From: an uncultured Ignavibacteriales bacterium
GTDB taxonomy: Bacteria > Bacteroidota > Ignavibacteria > Ignavibacteriales > Ignavibacteriaceae
Assembly: GCA_903843135.1 (NCBI GenBank)
Contig: CAIMOS010000076.1
Span: 1 to 46,579, forward strand
Direction of reading: 5' to 3'
DNA: 46,579 nucleotides
Positions 1 through 7,275 of the stretch are shown here, one piece after another. Below the pieces are notes generated by a model, which was not told the DNA's origin, searched no databases, and saw nothing but the letters and a program-made list of their open reading frames with translations. A program made the translations under genes and the position numbers. Every line of letters begins with the position of its first letter. The stretch's first letter is position 1.

Positions 1-90
1 ACGATAAGCCTGAACAGTATCTGCAGGCTGAGCGAAAGCTTCCGGGGAAGATATGATCACACTAAAAAAAATCAGCAGCCAAAACTTCAT
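1..90 (-). CDS. Exported protein, N-terminal fragment (cut by window edge)
   Basis: Thirty in-frame codons run from an ATG at 88-90 off the left edge of the window without a stop. The translation has a basic start (MKF), a hydrophobic core of about 14 residues and a likely cleavage site after A-F-A before Q-P-A-D, so it is a signal peptide. It follows the 503-residue outer-membrane protein gene by only 18 bp on the same strand, so it is probably the next gene of the GldL/GldM-like operon. The mature protein lies outside the window and cannot be identified. Confidence 0.6.
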   Translation of the reverse strand, partial: MKFWLLIFFSVIISSPEAFAQPADTVQAYR

Positions 91-108
91 AATCAACTAT
101 ACAATTAG

Positions 109-1620
109 TTAAAAACCATATCGATAACGAACCTGAACCATCGTACTTCCTCCTTCGGATTCCCAAGGATGAAGCGACCTGAACATCGGAGGAGAAAGAA
201 AAGATGTCTCAAATCTGAATAAATGCGAAGGGGCCATCTCAAAAACTTTCATCCAAAAATCAATACCGAGAACGTTATCAAATATTCTGAATTTGGATCC
301 GAAAAACTCATTTCCTTTGGGCACGAAAGTAATATATGTAGAAATAACAGGCTGAATCTGATTGTAGACTAACTTTTTGGAAATACCCCGGTAATAGTTT
401 GCTTTGACCACATCATAATTTCCAACTCCAACGTCCATCCGGAATCTGACAGTCATCTGCTCTGAATTATTCCAGTAAAAAGACATTGACATTTCCCACT
501 GCTTCGTGGTAAAATAAGCATCAGCGCTGTCGGATTTGCCAAACTTCGTAAAGGGTGAAGAAAAATCTTCAGAACCGGTTGAGAAGAACAGATTAAAAAA
601 AGGCAGTCCGTATGCGCGAGATCCCGATAAATCAATCATAATTCCGGGCCCAACATTTAGCCTTGGTTTATCTATATATAAAAAGGGGAGGCTGCTTGCG
701 AATGAGGAGGTATTAAGACGTGTCCGCCCCAATAATTTCGCATCAATAATGAACGCATCCAGAATACCGGAAATATCTCCCGTAATACTGACCAATGAGC
801 GGATTCCCAATGACATTGTCATACTTTGCCAGGGAAGCACATTAAGCACCGGAGTACCAAAACCCATTTCAGCGCTTATACTGCTGAAGCCAAAATCCAT
901 CGATTTATGGAAGAAACTAACACGGGAAAAACTGGCGTCCACCTGATATTCACTCACCGAAGTTTCAACGGCTTTCTTTCGGCCTCGCTTAGGAGCAGAT
1001 TCAGCAGGATCTTTAGGGAATCGGTGTATACCGTTGACTCTCGAAAAATTGATGAAATCCTTATTATCAGCGCTTGTGATCCCCCCACCCTTACTCACCT
1101 GCTCATCAATATTTATAGTCAGAAGACTCTGGGGCTCTTCATTTGTTTCGAGTAAATTGATTATTTTACTATAAACGTAATCGTAATACTTTTTGTTCTC
1201 AGAACTAAAATATAATTCCGAAATATCCTTGAACCTGAGAACAATATTAGTATCGATTTGAGGTCCGCCCGATGTTTCACCAAAAAATGAGAGTGAATCA
1301 CCGGCAGATTTATCAACAATTTCTTTGACATAAAGAATTGTGATAGAATCCACCTCAATCGTCTCTTTTAAAAATACTATCTGATAACTGATATTGTCGG
1401 CTTTTCTAAAAGAATAAGGCTCACGCTCATCTGCCCTCGGAACAGACGTCAGAGCAGAGACATCTTCCGGCGAGAGTTCAATGGGAAAATAAAACAGATT
1501 AAGATAGTTTCTGTCGAAAACTAACTTTTTTTCAATTTTACCATAAATGTTCCGTAATTCCTGAGCAGAGACCTCACCGATCAGAAACAGTACAACAACG
1601 AAAATGAAGAATCGCTTCAT
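109..1620 (-). CDS. Predicted outer-membrane protein, paralogue of the 505-aa protein at 3064-4581
   Basis: A 503-residue protein with a signal peptide (cleavage near V-S-A|Q at residue 19-20). The last residues, VQVRYRYGF, end in an aromatic residue after alternating polar/hydrophobic positions, which resembles a beta-barrel insertion signal; the C-terminal 280 or so residues look beta-rich. The N-terminal third looks soluble. It aligns along its length with the gene at 3064-4581: shared stretches include FFG-TSG in the N-terminal part, a MSFYWN block followed by FRMDVG, and HLFRFE near the end. A short basic stretch (KRGRKK) separates the N-terminal part from the barrel-like part. I do not recognise a named family. 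Its place in the operon downstream of the GldL/GldM-like motor suggests it is the outer-membrane part of that apparatus or a cargo of it. Function is inference only. Confidence 0.8.
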   Translation of the reverse strand: MKRFFIFVVVLFLIGEVSAQELRNIYGKIEKKLVFDRNYLNLFYFPIELSPEDVSALTSVPRADEREPYSFRKADNISYQIVFLKETIEVDSITILYVKEIVDKSAGDSLSFFGETSGGPQIDTNIVLRFKDISELYFSSENKKYYDYVYSKIINLLETNEEPQSLLTINIDEQVSKGGGITSADNKDFINFSRVNGIHRFPKDPAESAPKRGRKKAVETSVSEYQVDASFSRVSFFHKSMDFGFSSISAEMGFGTPVLNVLPWQSMTMSLGIRSLVSITGDISGILDAFIIDAKLLGRTRLNTSSFASSLPFLYIDKPRLNVGPGIMIDLSGSRAYGLPFFNLFFSTGSEDFSSPFTKFGKSDSADAYFTTKQWEMSMSFYWNNSEQMTVRFRMDVGVGNYDVVKANYYRGISKKLVYNQIQPVISTYITFVPKGNEFFGSKFRIFDNVLGIDFWMKVFEMAPSHLFRFETSFLSPPMFRSLHPWESEGGSTMVQVRYRYGF

Positions 1621-1640
1621 GCACCGCTTGTCATTCTGGT

Positions 1641-3035
1641 CTAATAGTTAATTCGTAATATAGGTGAGAACACGATGTTTTCAGCCATCCTATATTTCGG
1701 GAATTTACTATCATCCGTTAAGGCATTGATAATTCTTACATCAAAACCGAAATTATCGCTAAGCATTACGCGAGACTTGACGCCGCCAAATACGTATCCG
1801 TCGCTGTTAAAGCCCATCAACAAAGAGATATTATGCTGTATAAGTCCGCCGGTTCTGGAAACTCCAACTTCAGTATAAAGATGATGAGTGTATCTGTCTA
1901 AAATTCCTTTGTTTTTATCCAGAGGGACCAGTTTCTTTACGCTCGTTCTTGCGAGATATTCATACATATCCATAGTTGATATTCCGGCAGCAACTTCGAG
2001 CATACCGAAATCAAAAAGATTAAAAAGATTTCGCATCCTGCCTTCAAGGACAAAATAGGACCGGTTCGAATAAATTTGAGTAGAATCACGGAGTCCAAGT
2101 TCTTTCGAAGTCAATTCTGTTGCTACATACTTCATTTCAAGACTCATCTGGAAATCTTCCAGATTAACATCCATAAATGTGAGAGGATCTCCGGTGATTT
2201 TCATATAAACACCCTGCCCGGTGACGTGAAGAGGCATTGGAGGCATTGCACTAACATAAGGAGTGCCTGCAGGCATAACCAAACCAAGCTTCAGGTCGTA
2301 AGTGAAATTCTGAGGGTTACTGCTGATATTCTTGTAATAAGTCAGGCTGCTCCCAAATACATAGTCGCCCAGCATCCAGCCCGGCATAAACAAATAATCG
2401 TTACCGTATTTGCCAAAGAATGACAACAGATATTTATTCCTGAAATTGGAGGTTGTGTTCCAGTACATAACCCTTGGTTCAAGTGTATTTAAATATAAAT
2501 CGAAATAATATCCGTTTTTAGTATCAAATTCCTCTTTAGTTAAATTATTGAAATAATAACTCTGAGTTCTGATCTTATCATATATTTTGTCCCCAACTAT
2601 ATCGCGGAGCAAAAATCCGTCTTTTACCGGATCAAATGCATACTTCGGATCTTGTTTGTGGACTTCACTTTCCGGGACAAAAGCAAAATGCTCAATTTCA
2701 TCATCATAATATCTTTTACGGATATCGACTACTATGTCACCGTCATAAATTTCCTGAGATTTTGTTTTTACAACATCGAGCGAAACTTTCTTTCCATCGA
2801 TTCTGAGTTTATTACGAACCACAAAACGGTTATAAATTTCGCGGATGAAGGTGGGATCATTAACGATCCACTTATTTTTTAAATCATCGAAAGCAAGAGT
2901 GTTATACTCAAGGCTTTCATATATCTTCTGTACATCTTTCACTTTAGCCTGATCGTCTACTTCCTGCGCAGAGGTTCTGACTGCTAAGACAATTAGGATA
3001 AAAACTCCAAATAATAATAACTTTTTCATTTTCAT
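1641..3035 (-). CDS. Predicted exported outer-membrane protein, unknown family
   Basis: A 464-residue protein with a signal peptide (hydrophobic stretch at residues 5-20, cleavage near T-S-A|Q). Residues about 25-150 are charged and helix-rich and look soluble. From about residue 170 onward aromatic residues alternate with polar ones (many Y, F and G), and the protein ends in ILRINY, so a beta-barrel or other outer-membrane beta-structure is likely. It sits between the two paralogous proteins at 109-1620 and 3064-4581 with gaps of 20 and 28 bp and is surely co-transcribed. It is not an obvious third copy of those. By position it could replace GldN/PorN, which follows gldM in canonical T9SS loci, but I see no GldN motif. 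Confidence 0.8.
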   Translation of the reverse strand: MKMKKLLLFGVFILIVLAVRTSAQEVDDQAKVKDVQKIYESLEYNTLAFDDLKNKWIVNDPTFIREIYNRFVVRNKLRIDGKKVSLDVVKTKSQEIYDGDIVVDIRKRYYDDEIEHFAFVPESEVHKQDPKYAFDPVKDGFLLRDIVGDKIYDKIRTQSYYFNNLTKEEFDTKNGYYFDLYLNTLEPRVMYWNTTSNFRNKYLLSFFGKYGNDYLFMPGWMLGDYVFGSSLTYYKNISSNPQNFTYDLKLGLVMPAGTPYVSAMPPMPLHVTGQGVYMKITGDPLTFMDVNLEDFQMSLEMKYVATELTSKELGLRDSTQIYSNRSYFVLEGRMRNLFNLFDFGMLEVAAGISTMDMYEYLARTSVKKLVPLDKNKGILDRYTHHLYTEVGVSRTGGLIQHNISLLMGFNSDGYVFGGVKSRVMLSDNFGFDVRIINALTDDSKFPKYRMAENIVFSPILRINY

Positions 3036-3063
3036 TTCAAAGGTTTAAGTTTAATAAATTCTG

Positions 3064-4581
3064 TTAAAAACCATAACGGTATCTTAATTGAACAGTGGCT
3101 CCGCCTTCATTATCCCAGGCTCTCTTGCTGCGAATGAATGGAGTGGCCAGATACTGAGCTTCAAACCTGAATAAGTGTCCGCCCTCAAGTTCGAGAAGCT
3201 TTAACCAAGAAGTCATCTTCGCCTGACCGTCAAAAATCTTAATTTTTGTTCCGAACAATTCTTTGTCGTCAGGGGCAAAATTAAAATGAAATTGTACCAT
3301 AGGATAGAAATTGGCCTGAACCTCTTTTTTCGTACTCGGCTTGCTGTTTTTGCCAATATATTCAGCTCTATACACATCATAATAACCGGCACCGACATCC
3401 ATCCGGAATCTTGCTACAAAATTATCACTTGTATTCCAGTAGAAGGACATACTTGCTTCAGCTGCATTCCAGGTGTAATATGCTTCATTTTTACCACCGG
3501 CAATGGCAGTCTTGATCGCAGGGCTTGAATAATCCGGAGATCCTGCCATTAAATAAAAATTCATAAATGGCATACCGAACGGCCTGGTAACATTGATGTC
3601 AACCCCCGCACCGATTCCTGTATTTAATTTAGGTGCCGCTATTGCAAGAAACGGAATATTCTTGGCTATCGACCATACATCAAATCCGATTCGGCCTAGC
3701 AGCCTTGCGTCGATTACAACTGCCTGATCAATATCTTCTTTTTTCTCAGAGAGTGTGACCAAAGTTCTGAATCCGACAGTCATCATCTGTCCCTGGTATG
3801 GCAGAACATTCAAGACTTTATCCTCAAATCCCAATTCCACCGCAGCGCCGCCAAGAGAAAAATTCATAACCTCGTGCGAGAAACTCATCATCGATGCGGT
3901 AGCATCAATTTTAAAGGTAGAAGCGACCACAGGTTCAACTTTCTTCCTGCCACCTCCCTTCTTCTCAATTTTTGGACGAGGGTACCAGTGATAGCTGTTA
4001 GCCCTCATATAATTCAGATAATCAGTATTATCCCGGGATGAAATACCGAGACTGGTTTTGATTTCATTATCAGGTGTAATTTTCAATAATGAAGGTGGAT
4101 CTGAATCAGGATTATCTTTCAGATACTTATCAATAATTTTATAGAATTTGTAATATACCTGAGGCTGATTTTGTCTCAGACTATACATATCCGCGAAATT
4201 GATAACTATCTGAGTATCCTTGCTGGGACCGGAAGTAGCACCGAAAAATCCTTCACCACCGGCTGCCAGATCGGTTATCTGGGAGACATATAATACCATC
4301 GGAGAATCAACCTGGATTCCTTCCCTGACAAATACTATATTGTATACAATGTTGTCTTTTGCCTGCAATTGAAAAGGCTCTTTTTCGTCAGTCCGTGGAA
4401 TTGATAAAAATTCCTCCGCAATCTGCCCGCCTGCCGGGTACTCGACATAATTCAAATTTAAATAGCGTTTATCTCTCCGAAGTTTGAGATCTACTTTATC
4501 TATTACTTCGTCGAGACTCTGTGGTAATACTGGTAAGATTATACCGACTAACACAACCAACAAAAATATCTTCTTAATCAT
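3064..4581 (-). CDS. Predicted outer-membrane protein, paralogue of the 503-aa protein at 109-1620
   Basis: A 505-residue protein with a signal peptide (cleavage near L-P-Q|S, about residue 20). As in its paralogue, an N-terminal soluble-looking segment (residues about 25-200, with FFGATSG) is followed by a basic linker (EKKGGGRKK) and a beta-rich C-terminal region ending in VQLRYRYGF, a typical aromatic barrel terminus. Shared blocks with the 503-residue protein include MSFYWN, FRMDVGAG and HLFRFE. The duplication flanks an unrelated outer-membrane gene, giving the order A-B-A'. It is 82 bp downstream of the secreted Ig-like gene. The family is not recognised; the operon context points to a role with the GldL/GldM-like inner-membrane pair. 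Confidence 0.8.
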   Translation of the reverse strand: MIKKIFLLVVLVGIILPVLPQSLDEVIDKVDLKLRRDKRYLNLNYVEYPAGGQIAEEFLSIPRTDEKEPFQLQAKDNIVYNIVFVREGIQVDSPMVLYVSQITDLAAGGEGFFGATSGPSKDTQIVINFADMYSLRQNQPQVYYKFYKIIDKYLKDNPDSDPPSLLKITPDNEIKTSLGISSRDNTDYLNYMRANSYHWYPRPKIEKKGGGRKKVEPVVASTFKIDATASMMSFSHEVMNFSLGGAAVELGFEDKVLNVLPYQGQMMTVGFRTLVTLSEKKEDIDQAVVIDARLLGRIGFDVWSIAKNIPFLAIAAPKLNTGIGAGVDINVTRPFGMPFMNFYLMAGSPDYSSPAIKTAIAGGKNEAYYTWNAAEASMSFYWNTSDNFVARFRMDVGAGYYDVYRAEYIGKNSKPSTKKEVQANFYPMVQFHFNFAPDDKELFGTKIKIFDGQAKMTSWLKLLELEGGHLFRFEAQYLATPFIRSKRAWDNEGGATVQLRYRYGF

Positions 4582-4663
4582 TTTCCTTCTCTATATAGTA
4601 GGTTTACTTATAAAACATTTTCAATATACAATAATTTGCAATACGCGATTGTGATTCTGATTA

Positions 4664-5752
4664 CTATTTGATCACAGTCGCGTAATAGGTCTCTTTAATC
4701 GTTTCGCCGAACTGGGTTCGGAACTGTATTGTGAGTTTAATTGCCTGCTCATCACCAACCTGCATCTGGTCTATGAATTCCTGATTCACATTAATATCCA
4801 CGTATGTGAAAAGGCCGCTCTTACGGGCAGAACCGCCATTTGCAAAAGTTTCCGGCTCCGATGTCACCCTAACACCTCCCCTGACTTCGGGAGTAACAAC
4901 TACAATTCCACTTGGGGTCATCCCCATATAAACAAATAAAAACTGTTTCGAAAAACTGTTGTCTATACTAATATACCAGGGTGCATCGCCTTCCTTAGGC
5001 TCTTTTGCGTTCCATCCGTTGAATTTCTGCATTGCTGGTTTATCGACAGAGAATTCCCAGGCGGAATTTTTTATATCTTTGGTAACCGCATCCTTATAAC
5101 TGAATTCTTTTCCGCGATAAAGACCTTTAACAACAATCTTCTTCCCAACACTGTTAATATCTTTAAGGATCTTTTCAAGTTTAATGATCGGTCCTTTACC
5201 GGTCTCAATGGAAGCGCCTGCCGGATCCGTGATATTATAGGAATAAGCATTCGGATCGCTGTATTCCAATGTCGCAAAACTAAAAGCTTCGTTTTCATTA
5301 AAGTAATAGCTGGGCCTCAAGCTAATCTCCGCCGCCATAGTTGGATTATCAACTATAATCATAAAATACCGTTCCGGCCTCCCGGAAGCTCCGGTTTCAC
5401 CCGTAGCAATCATAGTAAGTTTGATATAATACGTACCGGGATTTTCAATATAATCGTGCAACACTAAGGAAACAGTAATACCGCGCCCGCCGCTGACTTT
5501 TTTGGCAAAATCCTCTTTTCTTGGGGTTTGCGTATAGCCTGAGACATCCCTGATTTTAGACATATTGGCATCAAGTAATTCTGCGGTATGATCAAATTTA
5601 ATAAGGTTAGCAGCTACTACAGAACCAACAGAAGGCACATTAAAAGCTTGCAATGTTGCAACTTTTATTGTGTCACCCGGCTTGATTTCGACCTGTGCGG
5701 ATACTGCAACCGATAAAAATAAAAATATCACTAAGAAATAACGCGCTTGCAT
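4664..5752 (-). CDS. Exported Ig-like/beta-sandwich protein, possible detached GldM C-terminal part
   Basis: A 362-residue protein with a signal peptide (hydrophobic residues 5-18, cleavage near V-S-A|Q). The mature part has no further membrane segment and is dominated by beta-strand patterns, consistent with two or three Ig-like domains, including a strand pair with GTYYIKLTM near residue 120. Canonical GldM/PorM (roughly 500 residues) has one N-terminal transmembrane helix followed by a periplasmic rod of several domains. Here the upstream GldM-like protein is only 206 residues, so this exported protein could supply the missing distal domains in trans. This is an inference from size, order and fold class, not from a recognised sequence match. 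An intrinsic terminator lies in the 64-bp gap between the two genes, so its expression may be set lower than that of the motor genes. Confidence 0.75.
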   Translation of the reverse strand: MQARYFLVIFLFLSVAVSAQVEIKPGDTIKVATLQAFNVPSVGSVVAANLIKFDHTAELLDANMSKIRDVSGYTQTPRKEDFAKKVSGGRGITVSLVLHDYIENPGTYYIKLTMIATGETGASGRPERYFMIIVDNPTMAAEISLRPSYYFNENEAFSFATLEYSDPNAYSYNITDPAGASIETGKGPIIKLEKILKDINSVGKKIVVKGLYRGKEFSYKDAVTKDIKNSAWEFSVDKPAMQKFNGWNAKEPKEGDAPWYISIDNSFSKQFLFVYMGMTPSGIVVVTPEVRGGVRVTSEPETFANGGSARKSGLFTYVDINVNQEFIDQMQVGDEQAIKLTIQFRTQFGETIKETYYATVIK

Positions 5753-5774
5753 TTTACTTGATCCTCTAATATTA

Positions 5775-5808
5775 AAAATAAAAAAATGGGCGGAATTTTA
5801 TTCCGCCC
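5775..5808 (-). terminator. Intrinsic terminator/attenuator after the GldM-like gene
   Basis: A perfect 9-bp GC-rich stem (arms 5788-5796 and 5800-5808, GGGCGGAAT against ATTCCGCCC, 3-nt loop) is followed on the minus strand by ATTTTTTTATTTTTAA. It lies between the GldM-like gene and the exported Ig-like gene of the same strand. I see no obvious promoter in the short space before the next gene, so partial read-through is the likely way the downstream genes are expressed. Confidence 0.8.
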
Positions 5809-5816
5809 TGAAAGCA

Positions 5817-6437
5817 CTATAAAATTTCGAAAGATTTCCGCTGAACGCCGGAACCTGCTTTTGCACTCACCTTAAAGGTCTCTTCATTGCTCACAGCAGT
5901 CTTTTGTTCACCGATCATTTTCTCAAGATCCTCTAAGAGGTAGCTTGGCAAATAACCGGGGAGTTTTCTCTGGACAGAGCATTTTGCGACAAAATTAAAT
6001 TCACCCGCAGAAGATAACTTAAATTCCACTTTAGCGTTACCGTTCACATTTGTCACTTTGTAATTGGAGCTTTTACCGGGTTCACTTGATTTGATGCCGC
6101 CGGCGGGCCATCCCGGAGGGGCGGATGATCCTCTCGCAACATTAACACTAAAATCAACCGCGGCTTTCTCTTCATCAGAAACTAATCCGACTGTAGTTAG
6201 CGTTACCTGTGCCGCAGCTGCGTCTTTATTTGTTATGTCAAAATCGAGCGCTTTGGGTGTCGCAGTCACAAGAACCGGTTGTTTATATGATGTTGCAATA
6301 CTCGCGAGCATTTGGTCGCGTATTGCAATTTCTTTTTCCTCGAGCTCATCACGCTCGGTAATGACAATCATAAGCTCAGTAATCAGTACCACGTAAAGCA
6401 CGAAGTACAGCATCTTTGAGCCGCTGCCTTTAGCCAT
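5817..6437 (-). CDS. Short GldM/PorM-like inner-membrane protein
   Basis: A 206-residue protein with a very short cytoplasmic start, one transmembrane helix (residues about 9-27, carrying a buried Glu21), a short charged helix (ERDELEEKE) and a periplasmic part of about 150 residues rich in beta-strand. This is the topology of GldM/PorM, the rotor-type partner of GldL/PorL in the proton-driven type IX secretion motor, but it is less than half the usual length. It lies 30 bp downstream of the GldL-like gene and starts after a strong ribosome-binding site (AAGGAG at 6446-6451). The pairing with a two-helix protein is what supports the call; sequence resemblance to GldM alone is weak. An ExbD/TolR-like protein is the alternative, but the expected membrane Asp and the ExbD size do not fit. 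Confidence 0.5.
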   Translation of the reverse strand: MAKGSGSKMLYFVLYVVLITELMIVITERDELEEKEIAIRDQMLASIATSYKQPVLVTATPKALDFDITNKDAAAAQVTLTTVGLVSDEEKAAVDFSVNVARGSSAPPGWPAGGIKSSEPGKSSNYKVTNVNGNAKVEFKLSSAGEFNFVAKCSVQRKLPGYLPSYLLEDLEKMIGEQKTAVSNEETFKVSAKAGSGVQRKSFEIL

Positions 6438-6445
6438 AATCGATT

Positions 6446-6451
6446 CTCCTT
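6446..6451 (-). promoter_or_regulatory. Shine-Dalgarno site of the GldM-like gene
   Basis: AAGGAG on the minus strand, 8 nt before the ATG at 6437. It supports the chosen start, which leaves only about eight residues before the transmembrane helix. Confidence 0.75.
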
Positions 6452-6467
6452 ATCTATAAATTTTAAT

Positions 6468-7016
6468 TTATCCTTTGAAGACTTGCTTCAGTTCGGACAT
6501 AGATTTGAAGAAGTCAGCTTTAACAGCTGCGAGTTTCTGGTTGACTTTTCCGATATTATCAACATAGGCGTTCATAAGCTTCATATCTTCGTCTGCCATT
6601 GCTTTAATTTCGGCCATAGCCTGCTTCAGTTTAAGAACTTCTGCTTCATTGATCTTTGCATCGATAACAGGAGCCGCGGCACCGTGCGAATCGTGTCCGC
6701 CCATTGGCTCTTCAGGTGTAAAGAAAGTTACGATGGCCAATACCATCAGAAGCGCGAATTCAAGGAACAATGAAGTCATAACCCACATTGGGGCGACTTT
6801 ATGAGTTTCCGAATCAAAAAGGAATTTTGGCACTACAGGGATATCATAGGCTACAGTTCCGAGTCCTCTTAAACCTACGATAATAATGAGAAGAGCCGCG
6901 CCCATATATACTAAACCCTGGACGTTATTCGCATAATTGGGGATGAATGTGTATACCATATAACGTCCGAATCCGGTTTTTGGACCACTGGATGTGTTCT
7001 TTTGTTGTGTTGCCAC
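6468..7016 (-). CDS. GldL/PorL-like two-helix membrane motor protein
   Basis: A 182-residue protein with two transmembrane helices (residues about 31-52 and 76-100) and a long cytoplasmic coiled-coil-like tail (about 122-180). This matches GldL/PorL, the stator-like partner of GldM in the type IX secretion/gliding motor. The second helix carries a glutamate (Glu86, in LFLEFALL) followed after about 15 residues by an F-x-x-P-E-E boundary. This parallels the conserved membrane Glu and the A-F-E-P-P boundary of GldL. The start is GTG, supported by an AAGGAG site 8 nt upstream. It is the first gene of the minus-strand operon, and the preceding 259 bp hold only a terminator and AT-rich sequence. 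Members from this phylum are divergent, so the call is a family-level one. Confidence 0.6.
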   Translation of the reverse strand: MATQQKNTSSGPKTGFGRYMVYTFIPNYANNVQGLVYMGAALLIIIVGLRGLGTVAYDIPVVPKFLFDSETHKVAPMWVMTSLFLEFALLMVLAIVTFFTPEEPMGGHDSHGAAAPVIDAKINEAEVLKLKQAMAEIKAMADEDMKLMNAYVDNIGKVNQKLAAVKADFFKSMSELKQVFKG

Positions 7017-7024
7017 TGATAGAT

Positions 7025-7030
7025 CTCCTT
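7025..7030 (-). promoter_or_regulatory. Shine-Dalgarno site deciding the GTG start of the GldL-like gene
   Basis: AAGGAG (minus strand) lies 8 nt before a GTG at 7016. No ATG occurs near the required N-terminus, so this site is the main reason for accepting GTG. Confidence 0.75.
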
Positions 7031-7149
7031 ACTAGAATTAATGAAAAGATAGTTAAATGACTATTTAAAATTACCTAAAAATAATCAATTCCAACAAATA
7101 AAAGTAATTTAAAGTACTACTTAGTCTGCTCCAGCCCTAAGAAGCAAAA

Positions 7150-7185
7150 ATCAAAACAAATTAACTTCTGAAATTGAAGTTAATT
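7150..7185 (-). terminator. AT-rich hairpin, probable terminator of the DUF2254-like gene
   Basis: Perfect 10-bp inverted repeat (7159-7168 and 7176-7185, 7-nt loop). On the minus strand it is followed by a T-rich run (TTTGTTTTGATTTTTG). The stem has only two G/C pairs, so it is a weak terminator by stability. The rest of the 7017-7275 gap is AT-rich with no visible gene and presumably holds the promoter of the GldL-like operon. Confidence 0.5.
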
Positions 7186-7275
7186 ATTGACTAAAGAAAA
7201 TCAAAATGAAGTTTAATTTATTCTATACAATATACTAAAAACAAGTAAAATTTGTGATAAAAATCAAATACAAAT

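Noticed and set aside
5817-7016. The two-gene pair as ExbB/ExbD or MotA/MotB
   Set aside because: The first protein has two helices with a C-terminal coiled coil, not three or four helices, and the second lacks the membrane Asp motif; GldL/GldM fits better.
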